From Oscillospiraceae bacterium (lineage in GTDB: Bacteria > Bacillota > Clostridia > Oscillospirales > Acutalibacteraceae), in the NCBI GenBank assembly GCA_015066165.1, contig SVOX01000013.1, positions 1 to 18,382 on the forward strand: 18,382 nucleotides of DNA, written 5' to 3'. The notes beneath the pieces were generated by a model. It worked only from the letters and a program-made list of their open reading frames with translations. It searched no databases and was not told the origin of the DNA. The position numbers were made by a program, and so were the translations under genes. Positions 6,831 through 15,400 of the stretch are shown here, piece by piece. Position 1 is the first letter of the stretch; each line of letters opens with the position of its first letter.

Positions 6831-9259
6831 GAAACTTTAAAATTAAAGTTTCCTTCACAAAAATCGCATAAAACTTTATCGCCGTCTTTAACTTCACCCG
6901 CTAAAATCTTTTCGCTGAAAGCGTCTTCAATTTTGTTTTGAATTTCACGGCGTAAAGGACGTGCTCCGTAAACCGCATCAAAACCTTTTTCTGCCAAAAC
7001 TGATTTGACCGATGCATCAAACTTCAAATCAATATTAAGATTTTTAACCCTTTTTGCCAAGTTTTCAAGCATTTTTTCAGCAATTTCTTCAATTTCGGGC
7101 TTTGTAAGTTTTGAAAAAACAATAATATCGTCAACACGGTTCAAAAATTCGGGACGGAAGGTGTTTTTAAGTTCCGATAAAACCAACTCTTTAACGTCAC
7201 GGTTATCATCATTATTTTCGGTAAAACCAAAATTCACCTTTTTATCGGTAATAAGACGGGCTCCAACGTTAGAAGTCATAATAATTACAGTATTTTTAAA
7301 ATCAACCTTTCTTCCCTGACTATCGGTTAAAATACCGTCTTCTAATATTTGTAAAAGCAAATTAAATACGTCGGGATGGGCTTTTTCAATTTCGTCAAAA
7401 AGCACCACCGAATAAGGCTTACGTCTTACCTTTTCGGTCAACTGTCCGCCTTCTTCAAAGCCAACGTATCCGGGCGGAGAACCAACAAGACGTGACACCG
7501 TGTGCTTTTCCATATATTCCGACATATCAAGCCGAATCATCATATTCTCGTCACCAAACATTGAAGTAGCAAGCGCTTTGCAAAGTTCGGTTTTACCAAC
7601 ACCCGTAGGACCTAAAAATATAAACGAACCAATAGGTCTTTTGGGGTCTTTAAGTCCCACTCTGCCACGTCTAATTGCTTTAGCAACAGCGGTTACCGCT
7701 TCGTTTTGACCAACAATTCTTTGGTGAAGTTCACTTTCAAGATTTAAAAGACGTTCACTTTCTTCACGTGTTAGTTGCACAACCGGAACACCCGTCCAAC
7801 TCGATACAATTTCGGCAATATTTTCTTCAGTAACTTTGCCGCCCGAGTGAATATTTTCGTTGTTCCATTTTTCTTTTTCGGCTTCGTATTTTTGTTTCAG
7901 GTTGTTTTCTTTGTCACGTAAAGCGGCGGCTTTTTCAAACTCTTGCGAATTAATTGCCTCATCTTTTTCGCTTTGAGCATTTTCAATTTGAGATTCAAGT
8001 TGCTTTAATGAATCAGGTATTTCGCAGTTTGAAAGTCGCACCTTTGAACCCGCTTCGTCAATAAGGTCTATCGCCTTATCGGGCAAGAAACGGTCGGTAA
8101 TATATCTTGCCGAAAGTTTTACCGCACTTTCAATGGCAGAATCGGTGATTTCCACTTTGTGATGCGCCTCATATTTATCTCGCAAACCTTTAAGTATTAA
8201 GACAGCATCTTCCACACTTGGTTCTGCAACGTTTACAGGTTGAAAACGACGTTCTAAAGCCGAATCTTTTTCAATATTTTTGCGATATTCAGAAATTGTT
8301 GTAGCGCCAATAAGTTGAAACTCTCCACGTGCTAAAGATGGCTTTAAAATATTTGCAGCATCAGTAGAACCTTCGGCAGAACCGGCGCCGATTATTGTGT
8401 GAATTTCGTCAATAAAAAGTATTACGTCTTTTGATTTTACAACCTCATCAATAACCGCTTTTATTCTTTCTTCAAAGTCGCCTCGGTATTTTGTACCCGC
8501 AACCATACCTGTAAGGTCAAGGGTGAAAAGGCGTTTGTTTTGCAAAATTTCGGGCACTTCTTTTTCAACAATACGCTTTGCCAAACCTTCAATTATTGCA
8601 GTTTTACCAACACCGGGTTCACCTATTAAGCAAGGGTTATTTTTGGTTCTTCTGCAAAGAATTTGAATAATTCGCTCAACCTCTTGCTCTCTGCCTATCA
8701 CAGGGTCAATTTTACCTGTTCTTGCCTCGTTTATAAGGTCTCGGCCATATTTTTCAAGAGTAGGAGTTTTGCTGTCTCTTGGCTTTTGAGTGTTATGGGA
8801 TATGTTACCGTTAGCATCTATACCCGACGCCTTTAAAACACCCGAAGTGAGCGATGCCACGTCAACACCCAATTCACCCAAAAAACGAATAGCGTAATTA
8901 TCACCGTCGCTTAAAATTCCAAGCAACAAGTGTTCGGTTCCAACATATTTTTTACCGGTACTGCTACTGCCGTTCATTGCCGATTCTATGACCCTTTTAG
9001 CACGGGGGGTGAAATAATCGGGCGATAGTTTTGTAGGGGTACCGCAACCTATTTGCGAACGAATTAATTGCTCAATTTTTTCGGCAGTAACACCATTCTT
9101 TTCAAGCACTACCGCCGCCACACCGCCACCTATACGCAATAGTCCTAAAAGCAAATGCTCACTGCCTACATAGGTATGGCCCAATGTTTCAGCCGAATTT
9201 ATTGCTGCATTTAGTGCCTCGTTAGCTTTTGCGGTAAATCCGTTAAAATTATATTTCAT
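6827..9259 (-). CDS. clpC: ATP-dependent Clp unfoldase ClpC
   Basis: This 810-residue Hsp100 ATPase is the usual ClpC length. Order of domains: double Clp-N repeat (1-145), AAA+ D1 with Walker A GEPGVGKT (213-220) and Walker B FIDE (282-285), a UVR-type coiled-coil middle domain (about 427-462), and AAA+ D2 with GPTGVGKT (550-557) and LFDE (620-623). The hexamer unfolds substrates, including arginine-phosphorylated proteins, and feeds them to ClpP in the cytoplasm. The loop after the D2 Walker B carries FGF (677-679) where ClpP-binding ATPases have a hydrophobic-G-F/L tripeptide. It is last in the ctsR-mcsA-mcsB-clpC operon, 13 bp after mcsB. The ATG at 9259 follows AAAGGA. The UVR-type middle domain and the operon position separate it from ClpB. 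Confidence 0.97.
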   Translation of the reverse strand: MKYNFNGFTAKANEALNAAINSAETLGHTYVGSEHLLLGLLRIGGGVAAVVLEKNGVTAEKIEQLIRSQIGCGTPTKLSPDYFTPRAKRVIESAMNGSSSTGKKYVGTEHLLLGILSDGDNYAIRFLGELGVDVASLTSGVLKASGIDANGNISHNTQKPRDSKTPTLEKYGRDLINEARTGKIDPVIGREQEVERIIQILCRRTKNNPCLIGEPGVGKTAIIEGLAKRIVEKEVPEILQNKRLFTLDLTGMVAGTKYRGDFEERIKAVIDEVVKSKDVILFIDEIHTIIGAGSAEGSTDAANILKPSLARGEFQLIGATTISEYRKNIEKDSALERRFQPVNVAEPSVEDAVLILKGLRDKYEAHHKVEITDSAIESAVKLSARYITDRFLPDKAIDLIDEAGSKVRLSNCEIPDSLKQLESQIENAQSEKDEAINSQEFEKAAALRDKENNLKQKYEAEKEKWNNENIHSGGKVTEENIAEIVSSWTGVPVVQLTREESERLLNLESELHQRIVGQNEAVTAVAKAIRRGRVGLKDPKRPIGSFIFLGPTGVGKTELCKALATSMFGDENMMIRLDMSEYMEKHTVSRLVGSPPGYVGFEEGGQLTEKVRRKPYSVVLFDEIEKAHPDVFNLLLQILEDGILTDSQGRKVDFKNTVIIMTSNVGARLITDKKVNFGFTENNDDNRDVKELVLSELKNTFRPEFLNRVDDIIVFSKLTKPEIEEIAEKMLENLAKRVKNLNIDLKFDASVKSVLAEKGFDAVYGARPLRREIQNKIEDAFSEKILAGEVKDGDKVLCDFCEGNFNFKVS

Positions 9260-9272
9260 AGTTTATCCTTTC

Positions 9273-10280
9273 TTATTTTAAGGTTTCTCTAACCATATTT
9301 GCTCTGTAAATATCACGTTCTCTCGGCTCTAACACACCGTATTTGCCACAAAGCATAAAGGGTTGTGCTTCAACCAATATTTCAATAGGTGACGCTTTAA
9401 TATCAAGTATGCCCATACTTTTTCCAAGTTTTACACAAGAAATTAAATTCATCATTTCACTGCTTGATAAAATTCTGGCATTTTGTAATATTCCAAGCGC
9501 ACGAAAACATTGGTCTTCAAGTTCTAATTTGTTAAGTGAATTACGGCTTTCGATTTCTTTTTCTATTAGTTGATTTGTAATAATCAAAAGATTATCAAGT
9601 GCATTTTTCTCACCAAGTCCCAATGTTATTTGATTTGATACCTGATAAAGCGATGCCATCGATTTTGAGCCCTCGCCGTACATACCTCTTACAGTAAATC
9701 CAATTTTACTAATAGAAGTGCCCAGTGTTTCAATTTCTCCGCCCCACTCAAGTGCGGGTAAATGAAGCATTACCGAAGCACGAAGACCTGTACCCAAATT
9801 TGTTGGACACTCGGTTAAAAAGCCCAACTTTGAATCAAAAGCAAAATGAAGTGAATCGTGTAAAAGGGTATCAATTTGCTCGGCAATATCGTACGCTTTT
9901 GCAAGATTAAGCCCTGCTAAAATCACCTGAATTCTAATGTGGTCTTCTTCCCCTATCATAATACTTATGCTCTCGTCGCTTGATAGTATGATAGCAGTCG
10001 GTTCAGTTTTATTAGCAAATTCAGGACTTATAATGTGACGTTCAACCATTGCAAATTTTTGTGTTTCGGGAACATCGTGCATATCAATATATTTTAAAGT
10101 TTTTGCAAAGGGTGTGTTACTGCCTAAAATTGCCTCTTTAACACGTTGGTTAAGTTCAATTCTTTGGGCGGTTGTCATTCTTGCAGGAAACGGAAGCCCT
10201 TTAAGATTTCTGGCAAGTCGAATTCTGCTGCTAACCGCAACGGAACTGTTTTGATCTTGTGTTTTGTACCAATTACTCAT
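9273..10280 (-). CDS. mcsB: Protein arginine kinase McsB
   Basis: This 335-residue member of the phosphagen-kinase fold phosphorylates arginines on CtsR and on misfolded proteins, tagging them for ClpC-ClpP. Visible motifs are SSRIRLARN (17-25), GEEDHIRIQ (110-118, acidic catalytic region), ECPTNLGTGLRASVMLHLPA (157-176, with the conserved Cys158) and the C-terminal RDIYRA (322-327), matching the RDxxRA phosphoarginine-sensing motif known in McsB. Length is slightly below the Bacillus proteins. The start ATG overlaps the last 8 bases of mcsA, so translation is probably coupled, with GGAGG inside the mcsA end as the ribosome site. Activation by McsA is expected from the family. Confidence 0.96.
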   Translation of the reverse strand: MSNWYKTQDQNSSVAVSSRIRLARNLKGLPFPARMTTAQRIELNQRVKEAILGSNTPFAKTLKYIDMHDVPETQKFAMVERHIISPEFANKTEPTAIILSSDESISIMIGEEDHIRIQVILAGLNLAKAYDIAEQIDTLLHDSLHFAFDSKLGFLTECPTNLGTGLRASVMLHLPALEWGGEIETLGTSISKIGFTVRGMYGEGSKSMASLYQVSNQITLGLGEKNALDNLLIITNQLIEKEIESRNSLNKLELEDQCFRALGILQNARILSSSEMMNLISCVKLGKSMGILDIKASPIEILVEAQPFMLCGKYGVLEPRERDIYRANMVRETLK

Positions 10281-10761
10281 TAGAAGCCGCCTCCATTTCT
10301 TTTATTTTGTCTCTAATTACTGCCGCTTGTTCATAATTTTCTTCACTTACAAGACGGCTTAATTCGTTTCTTAATTGCTCAACTGTTGTTTTTTCTTCCA
10401 CAATTGCCAAGGGTGCGCTGTTTGGCACCTTTCCCACGTGAGTCACACTACCGTGCACTCTTTTAAGGTAAGGTAAAAGTTCATCGTAAAATGTTTTATA
10501 ACACTCGGCACAGCCAACCTTACCAGTTTTTGCAATATCTCTAAAAGTTGAACCGCAAACCGAACATTGAACTTTTGGTATTAATGATTCATTTTTTGAA
10601 AAATCACCAAACATTGACGCCAACATACCTGTAAGCGAATTGGTAGCGTATCCGTGTTCAGCAGCACACACCGAACAAAGATTATATTCTTTTGCCACAC
10701 CGTTAACAACGGTTTTTATATGAGTTGTAGCATGATTTTTTCCACATTTTTCACAATACAT
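10273..10761 (-). CDS. mcsA: McsA, zinc-binding activator of McsB
   Basis: This 162-residue protein has four CXXC pairs (Cys3/6, Cys29/32, Cys66/69, Cys84/87) expected to bind two zinc ions, and a C-terminal UVR motif (about 126-157, including NYEQAAVIRDKIKEME) like the one in ClpC. McsA activates the McsB kinase and links stress or redox sensing to CtsR inactivation. The ribosome site AAGGAG overlaps the ctsR stop codon (TAAGGAG), 11 bp separate the two genes, and the 3' end overlaps mcsB by 8 bp. Confidence 0.95.
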   Translation of the reverse strand: MYCEKCGKNHATTHIKTVVNGVAKEYNLCSVCAAEHGYATNSLTGMLASMFGDFSKNESLIPKVQCSVCGSTFRDIAKTGKVGCAECYKTFYDELLPYLKRVHGSVTHVGKVPNSAPLAIVEEKTTVEQLRNELSRLVSEENYEQAAVIRDKIKEMEAASNE

Positions 10762-10772
10762 ATCAATTCTCC

Positions 10773-11225
10773 TTATATTTGTGATAAAAGCATTTGTTTA
10801 AGCAAAGCGGCACGTAACGAATCACGTAAAATAGTTGGTACGCTTTGCAAAACGGTATTTGAAACAGCAGCGCACATTAATTCCGATTGTTTTTTATCAA
10901 TAATTCCTGTTTCAAGGCAATTTTCAATTACAATTCTGGTGGAAAGTGCGTCAATTCGGTCACCTATTGAGTTTACAATATGCATAATCGCCGATGCGTT
11001 TTGAAAAGTTACACGCTTTATTCTTATATATCCGCCACCGCCGCGTCGGCTTTCGATAATGTAGCCGTGTTCAGGTGTGAAACGTGAAGACAAAACATAG
11101 TTAATTTGACTTGGTGCACAACCCATTAGTGCGGCAAATTCATTACGCTGAATTTCGGCAGTATTTAGTTCGGATTCGTTAAGCATTTTTATAATTTCTT
11201 TTGTTATTAAATCACTTAATCGCAT
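10773..11225 (-). CDS. ctsR: CtsR, heat-shock repressor
   Basis: This 150-residue protein has a winged helix-turn-helix (about 25-55) and the glycine-rich wing RRGGGGYIRI (60-69), which in Bacillus/Geobacillus CtsR senses temperature and is the target of arginine phosphorylation. It represses clp genes by binding tandem RGTCAAA heptads. Here it heads its own operon and two such operators lie in its promoter, so autoregulation is expected. The ATG at 11225 follows AGGAG (11233-11237) with 7-nt spacing. Confidence 0.96.
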   Translation of the reverse strand: MRLSDLITKEIIKMLNESELNTAEIQRNEFAALMGCAPSQINYVLSSRFTPEHGYIIESRRGGGGYIRIKRVTFQNASAIMHIVNSIGDRIDALSTRIVIENCLETGIIDKKQSELMCAAVSNTVLQSVPTILRDSLRAALLKQMLLSQI

Positions 11226-11238
11226 TTTCTTTCTCCTT

Positions 11239-11255
11239 TTTGACCTTTCCTGACT
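11239..11255 (-). promoter_or_regulatory. CtsR operator, downstream site
   Basis: On the minus strand the site reads AGTCAGG-AAA-GGTCAAA, close to the CtsR consensus RGTCAAA-NAN-RGTCAAA, with the correct 3-base gap. It lies between the -10 and the ribosome site of ctsR, where binding would block transcription. Confidence 0.85.
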
Positions 11256-11258
11256 TTA

Positions 11259-11286
11259 ATTATACACAAAAGTCAGGAAAAGTCAA
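11259..11286 (-). promoter_or_regulatory. Sigma-A promoter of the ctsR operon
   Basis: The minus strand shows TTGACT (11281-11286), a 16-bp spacer and TATAAT (11259-11264). Both flanks are CtsR operators, and the -35 is part of the upstream one. Confidence 0.85.
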
Positions 11287-11287
11287 T
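11271..11287 (+). promoter_or_regulatory. CtsR operator, upstream site in opposite orientation
   Basis: On the plus strand the site reads AGTCAGG-AAA-AGTCAAT, again heptads with a 3-base gap; the second heptad is degenerate at its last base. It covers the ctsR -35 and shares the AGTCAGG-AAA half with the downstream site, as an inverted copy. Confidence 0.7.
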
Positions 11288-11301
11288 ACCCAAATTTTGT
11301 A

Positions 11302-11328
11302 ACACCTTTTTTTATTTGGCATAGTATG
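11302..11328 (+). promoter_or_regulatory. Possible sporulation-type (sigma-K-like) promoter for the small Cys-rich peptide
   Basis: AC (11302-11303), 16 bases, then CATA (11320-11323) and T at 11327 partly match the sigma-K pattern AC-N16/17-CATANNNTA; the last A is not matched. A sigma-A reading (TTGTAA, 17 bp, CATAGT) has a poor -10. The call rests on short motifs only. Confidence 0.35.
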
Positions 11329-11357
11329 TGATGAAGACAAAAAAGGAGGTCTTTTCA

Positions 11358-11477
11358 ATGTGTAATAATAATGGTTGTACTTGGATTATCATCTTAATCC
11401 TCATCCTCTTCTGCTGCGGCGGTTGGGGCGGCAATAACTGCGGTAATAACTGCGGTTGCGATAACGGTTGCTGCTAA
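11358..11477 (+). CDS. 39-residue Cys/Gly/Asn-rich peptide with one hydrophobic segment
   Basis: The frame runs ATG to TAA in 40 codons. The peptide starts MCNNNGCTW, continues as an Ile/Leu run (residues 10-18, possible short membrane segment) and ends in a tail of repeated NNCG units. It contains 9 Cys, 8 Gly and 8 Asn. Support for it being real: a perfect AGGAGG (11344-11349) 8 bases before the ATG, and a dedicated terminator right after the stop. Similar tiny hydrophobic Cys- or Gly-rich peptides occur in clostridia and bacilli, some annotated as chorion-like HCB or YjcZ-type sporulation proteins; membership is not certain. A coat-associated, metal-binding or membrane role is speculation. 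It is divergent from ctsR. Confidence 0.75.
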   Translation: MCNNNGCTWIIILILILFCCGGWGGNNCGNNCGCDNGCC

Positions 11478-11485
11478 TCAAAGCA

Positions 11486-11525
11486 AAAAGAAAAACCCCG
11501 TTTTTACGGGGGTTTTTCTTTTTAT
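11486..11525 (+). terminator. Terminator of the Cys-rich peptide gene
   Basis: AAAAAGAAAAACCCC pairs with a GGGG-TTTTTC-TTTTT arm around a short loop, with one extra G in the second arm. It begins 8 bases after the stop codon and ends in a T-rich stretch. Confidence 0.85.
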
Positions 11526-11532
11526 GCAACAA

Positions 11533-11561
11533 TTGACTATATTCTAATGTTGTGGTATTAT
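11533..11561 (+). promoter_or_regulatory. Promoter of the AraC-family regulator
   Basis: TTGACT (11533-11538), a 17-bp spacer and TATTAT (11556-11561). The short inverted arms CAACA (11527-11531) and TGTTG (11548-11552) bracket the -35. The ribosome site AAGAGGTG is at 11568-11575. Confidence 0.7.
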
Positions 11562-11580
11562 AATTTTAAGAGGTGATAAA

Positions 11581-12411
11581 ATGCAAAATGATGTAAAGTT
11601 TTTTGTAGAAACATTTCAATCAATAAATAACCCTGCTCTAAAACTCGCCCAATTTGGATATGATAAATGTGCCCCTTCTGCTTCATTTTCACATTTTAGA
11701 GATTTTTATATGATACATATTATTGTCGGAGGTATGGGCACTATCACTATTGATGATAATATATACCATTTAAAAAAAGGTGATGCTTTTTGTGTAAGAC
11801 CTAATGAAATCTTAATACAAAACGCTGATAAAGAAAATCCTTGGGAATTATTTTTCTTTGCATTCGGCGGTAGTATGACTGATAAATTGTTCCAAAAAAC
11901 CGTATTCAACCATTCTCACTACTGTACTTTAAAAGATGACACTATTTATCTGCTTTTAAAAGAAATTTTAGAAGAAATACAACTGAATGATTATACAGAA
12001 ATAACTTGTTTGAATTATTTATTAAAATTACTCACTTATTTCGAATCGCACGAAAATCAACCAGCAATAAGTAAACCTAAGATTTTTAAATCTTCCAACA
12101 AAGACATAAGCGAATGGATTAAAGATTACATAAATACAAACTATGCTAAACCGATAAAAGTAAGCGATATTGCAAAGCAATTAAATATAAACCGTTCCCA
12201 TCTTTATCGTATTTTTAAAAGCCAAAACGAAATCAATATTGAAACATATATTAGGATAACAAGAATTCACCAAGCGTGCCATTTGCTTAAAACTACTAAT
12301 TTTTCAGCAAATGTTATAGCGTCACTTGTAGGATATAATTATTATCCAAACTTTTTCAAACACTTTAAAGAAGATATAGGAACAACACCTACAAAATACC
12401 GAAAAGGATAA
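11581..12411 (+). CDS. AraC-family transcriptional regulator with cupin sensor domain
   Basis: This 276-residue protein has an N-terminal cupin-like ligand domain (about 10-110; GMGTITIDD and HLKKGDAFCVRPNE are typical of sugar-sensing AraC proteins) and a C-terminal double helix-turn-helix (about 175-276), with the second-helix signature region GYNYYPNFFKHFKEDIGTTPTKYR slightly shifted from the usual G-Y-x-D-x-x-Y-F-S-R-x-F-K form. Such proteins usually activate carbohydrate genes when the cupin binds a sugar. No target lies downstream on the same strand; the nearest candidate is the convergent secreted operon. One 60-base row at its start is only 25% GC by hand count, below the clp genes. 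Confidence 0.93.
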   Translation: MQNDVKFFVETFQSINNPALKLAQFGYDKCAPSASFSHFRDFYMIHIIVGGMGTITIDDNIYHLKKGDAFCVRPNEILIQNADKENPWELFFFAFGGSMTDKLFQKTVFNHSHYCTLKDDTIYLLLKEILEEIQLNDYTEITCLNYLLKLLTYFESHENQPAISKPKIFKSSNKDISEWIKDYINTNYAKPIKVSDIAKQLNINRSHLYRIFKSQNEINIETYIRITRIHQACHLLKTTNFSANVIASLVGYNYYPNFFKHFKEDIGTTPTKYRKG

Positions 12412-12439
12412 ACGAGAGTGGATTTTCCACTCTCGTTTA
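12409..12439. terminator. Bidirectional terminator between the regulator and metallophosphoesterase genes
   Basis: A perfect 13-bp stem (TAAACGAGAGTGG with its complement) and 5-nt loop. The left arm contains the regulator stop codon and the right arm ends one base before the stop of the minus-strand gene. Confidence 0.85.
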
Positions 12440-12440
12440 A

Positions 12441-15400
12441 TTATTTGACAGTTATTGACATTATAGCGTTATAATGAATACCTGCTATACCATGTTGAGG
12501 GATTTTAGTGTTGTTTGCATCAAGACCAATTATTTCAGTATACATATTACAATGTTCATGTCCGTGAAATACACCCTTAATTATATCAGCATTACTGCGA
12601 ATAAGGTTGTAAACTTCTTTTGTGACATCATCAGAATTAGCATTGCCTATATAACCAATATAATTAGTCATATTACGGGTTTGCGAAGCAGTTCCTTCCA
12701 ATTCTTTACCAAAATAATCGGTAATATGGGTATTACCAAACTTATATGACGTTTCTTGCGGATTCATTGTAAGCATTGGTATATGTTGGAAAACAAGCAC
12801 TGCCATATCGTTTTCACGCGCATATGAAAGGTCATTTTTCAAGCTTTCGAGTTGACTTTCCCAATACTTACAACGCGAATTATCAAGTCCAATAATCATA
12901 ACCTTATCATTTATAATATCGGAAGAATAATATACATCATTACTCCACCCTGACTGACAAAACGCAAAACGTTCTTCAAGAGATAAGATATTATCTATCT
13001 GCAAATCTGGTTGAGATATCTCATCACCCTCATGATTACCCATAATCATAGTAAGATTGTTATTTACTTCTCTCTCGGTAAATACACGACTCGTGAGAGA
13101 TAATCCGCCATATGAAATATAATCAACCGAATCTCCGCCTAAAACAACCCTGTCGAACGAATTTGCAAAATTCATCGCTTTAATAGTTGGAGACAAAGAC
13201 CAACCGCTTCTTGCCCAACTACGACCTCTATATGAAGATAATGTTGTAGGCAAACCTTGTAAAATATCTTTTTGGTTAATGTAGTTAAAATGTGGGTCAG
13301 CCATAAATGCAATTTTAGTTTCTTCCATACCGTTAATACCGCTATCAATCACTATATCGTTTACGTTTAATCCATTCCAATTATAAATATTATAAACATC
13401 CCCATCAGCACCCGTGCCGTATTTGAGAACTCTATTAGTATTATAGTCGTTCATTTGATTTTGGAAATTGGATTTAGTAACTTCTATAACCTTTGTATCA
13501 ACATCTCGTTTTTCAGTTGTATCTGCCGCTGCTTTATAAAGACAATTTTGTACTTGGGCTGTATAAAGCACAGTTTCCACACCATTGTAATCCTTATACT
13601 TTATATATCCTTTTGCGCTATAATAAGTCGAATATTTATTTTCCGCTATATTTGTAATACAAGCAGTATATTTAACGGTTTCATTGTTTTCTTCAAGTAT
13701 ATTTTTAAATTGAATTTTTGTTGGCGTTTTCCCTGTTGTAAGTGGTTCAAAATCATATCCAGTATCAGTGTTCCATTTCCATTCAGAAACTACGGCTTTA
13801 TCAAGAAACAAATCATAATAACCACCTTCGTCAGTAGGCAATACAATCGCACCTATATCAAGTACTTCAGGCAAACTATTATAAAACACCTTATTATTAC
13901 TAAAGATAAAGCGCAAACCAATATCATCAGTTGTCATTGCATTTTCAAATACAAAGTCGCTGTTTTCTTTAAAATCAATATAAGCCGCTTCAAGAACATC
14001 GCCTTGAGAATAGGTTGATTTTTTATCTACATATGCACCTGTTTTTGTATTTTTCCAACCAACAAAAAGTTTGTTTTCAAGTGTTGAGTGAGCAACGTTT
14101 TCAACATCAATCTCGCAAGATTTATGAACAATAATAGTTTCGCCATCATTAGTAAATTCTTCTGATACATATACATCATATTTACCCGGATTTATTATTA
14201 GTTTTCCGTCTTTAGAGCCAAGCTTACTACCATCATGAGCCACCGCTGTAGCTGTATAGCCATCTTTCACTTTAAACTGTCCCCCCATATCAGTAAACTC
14301 CAATACATCATCTTCTTCAGAAAATAGCGTTATATCCCAAAAACCACCATTCATAATTACATAATCACTAAAGTCTGTGGGACTTCCTTCTGCTACAACA
14401 TCTGATTTGGTAATGATTTGAACTGCTCCATTTACTGTTACTTTACCAATACCATAAGAAGAATTAACAAGTTCATGCTTAACAGAATATGCATTTTTTA
14501 TATTTATATTAATATTACCGTTATAGGTTACTCCGCCACTCGCATGGCCTACACCCCATAAAAGTACGGGACAATTATTATCAACGGGATTATCTATAAT
14601 TAAGTTAAAATCTCCCGAATAACTACCTACTGTGTATCCGGAACGCTGAATATGAACACCACCAGAAAGTGCATTATTAAATTCTACAGTTTGACTTCCA
14701 ATACTACTCCCCGCCAAGCTGTTAGTTCTTACACGGGTAAGTGTAACCGTTGAATTATTATTCAATATACCGTAAGTTGTAAGTTTTGAAAATTTAGCAT
14801 CAAAACCATTTAAATATATTCCATCATAATTGTTGCGAGTATCCACAAGACACACGTCTTTGAATTCAGTTGGTCCCCCTAAACCGAACTTTTGAACTGT
14901 ACCGAAAGCACCGCTATCAGCCAAATATGTTGGTATTTTATTTCCACTTGAATCATACTGCTGTTCATACGCTTTAATGACAATTTTGGCCGAATGAGTG
15001 GGTAAATTTTCGTTTCCAACGGTTGACCAACAAGTCAAATTATGAACAGTACCAGAGGTCATACCTTTAACCGAGTTATAATCATCGCGTTGCATAATGT
15101 TAATATTGGCAATATCACCTAAAGATAAATCTGCATTAACTGACGATATAACATCATAAACTGTGGCCGCAGGTGTTTCTTTTGTTCTTCCGTCACCTGT
15201 ACCACCATTCATTACATAATAATTGTTGGTTTTAGGTAATTCCTTACATTCTATAATCCATTCGCCCTCATCAAGTGTTAAGATGCCGTCTTCTGATGTA
15301 ACTTCCACACTTTCAGAATTAGTTGCAATTGCTTGAAATCCGTCTTCAACTTTAAATGTACCTGCAATATCAGTAAATGCTAATAATTCTTTATTTCCCG

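Noticed and set aside
13455..14018. Plus-strand open frame of 187 codons inside the metallophosphoesterase gene
   Set aside because: It lies entirely antisense to a protein with a signal peptide, repeats and intact motifs, has Ile/Phe/Lys-heavy composition typical of antisense frames, and has no ribosome site.
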